NCBI GenBank assembly: GCA_903861055.1
Contig: CAIOSU010000531.1
Coordinates: forward strand, 1-22,923
Direction of reading: 5' to 3'
From: an uncultured bacterium
GTDB lineage: Bacteria; Bacteroidota; Bacteroidia; Chitinophagales; CAIOSU01
Length of the DNA: 22,923 nt
Shown here piece by piece: positions 22,780-22,923 of the stretch. Made by a program: the position numbers and the translations under genes. The notes below the pieces were generated by a model, which saw only the letters and a list, made by a program, of their open reading frames with translations, was not told where the DNA came from and made no database searches. Numbering within the stretch: the first letter of the stretch is position 1; each line of letters opens with the position of its first letter.

Positions 22780-22923
22780 TTAACCTCGATAAATTTCTAT
22801 GCATGCCAGCGTATCATCTTTTATAAAGTTGATTATTTCATTGTGCCGTTTTTCTAGAATCGCTTTGACTTCAGAAGTAGGTAAGTTTCCAATTCTAAGC
22901 CATACTATTTTACGTGGGTGCCC
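22780..22923 (-). CDS. DUF5615-family PIN-like protein, C-terminal fragment
   Basis: This is the last 47 codons of a minus-strand gene that continues past the right edge of the window. The peptide begins GHPRKIVWLRIGN and continues P-T-S-E-V-K-A-I-L-E-K. This matches the C-terminal region of DUF5615 proteins, G-x-P-x-K-[IV]-[IV]-W-[LI]-R-x-G-N followed by a helix that starts with a T/S-x-x-[IV]. Family members are small PIN-domain-like proteins, often the toxin-like partner of a DUF433 protein in a two-gene module. The acidic catalytic residues would lie in the missing N-terminal part, and the DUF433 partner, if present, is outside the window. The stop codon is TAA at 22780-22782. Confidence 0.7.
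   Translation of the reverse strand, partial: GHPRKIVWLRIGNLPTSEVKAILEKRHNEIINFIKDDTLACIEIYRG

Overview
The window reads as a chromosomal segment of a Bacteroidota bacterium. The grounds are a secreted protein with a type IX secretion (T9SS) type A sorting domain, a very large modular surface protein of the kind found in this phylum, a divergent tsaD/tamB pair, weak Shine-Dalgarno signals, and several matches to the Bacteroidota -7 promoter box TAnnTTTG. Nothing seen allows a genus to be named. No rRNA, tRNA, CRISPR array, insertion sequence or prophage gene was recognised.

Layout. At 23-856 (+) lies an unrecognised membrane-anchored protein built of short [IVL]-P-x-[NDK] beta-type repeats. 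It converges with a secreted beta-propeller/FnIII/T9SS protein (998-2782, -), and a minus-strand terminator sits between them. A small nitroreductase (3031-3612, +) follows. Next is a 2139-residue modular exported protein (3869-10288, +) with four choice-of-anchor-D-like repeats, Ig/FnIII-like modules, a P-domain, a TIG domain and a lamin-tail-like domain. It stops without a recognisable C-terminal sorting domain, 32 bases from the end of tsaD. tsaD (10321-11340, -) and a tamB-like gene (11456-16363, +) diverge from a short shared promoter region. prfC (release factor 3, 16508-18103, +) follows and converges with a membrane-anchored alpha/beta hydrolase (18209-19138, -). A small membrane protein (19380-19802, -), a second alpha/beta hydrolase (19952-20806, +), an SSAT-like acetyltransferase and an aspartate kinase (20963-22732, + operon) complete the row. 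A fragment of a DUF5615 PIN-like protein (22780-22923, -) runs off the right edge.

The protein-coding part is mostly housekeeping: tRNA t6A modification, translation termination, outer-membrane biogenesis and the first step of the aspartate-family amino acids. Two T9SS-era surface proteins and miscellaneous enzymes are added to it. The less ordinary material is between the genes. Nearly every spacer holds short phased arrays with a period of 7 or 8 bases. Several of these run directly into a TAnnTTTG promoter box a few bases before the start codon. There is also an unassigned plus-strand RNA candidate at about 19240-19378, with a C(UUCG)G hairpin followed by a strong intrinsic terminator and no protein gene upstream of it.
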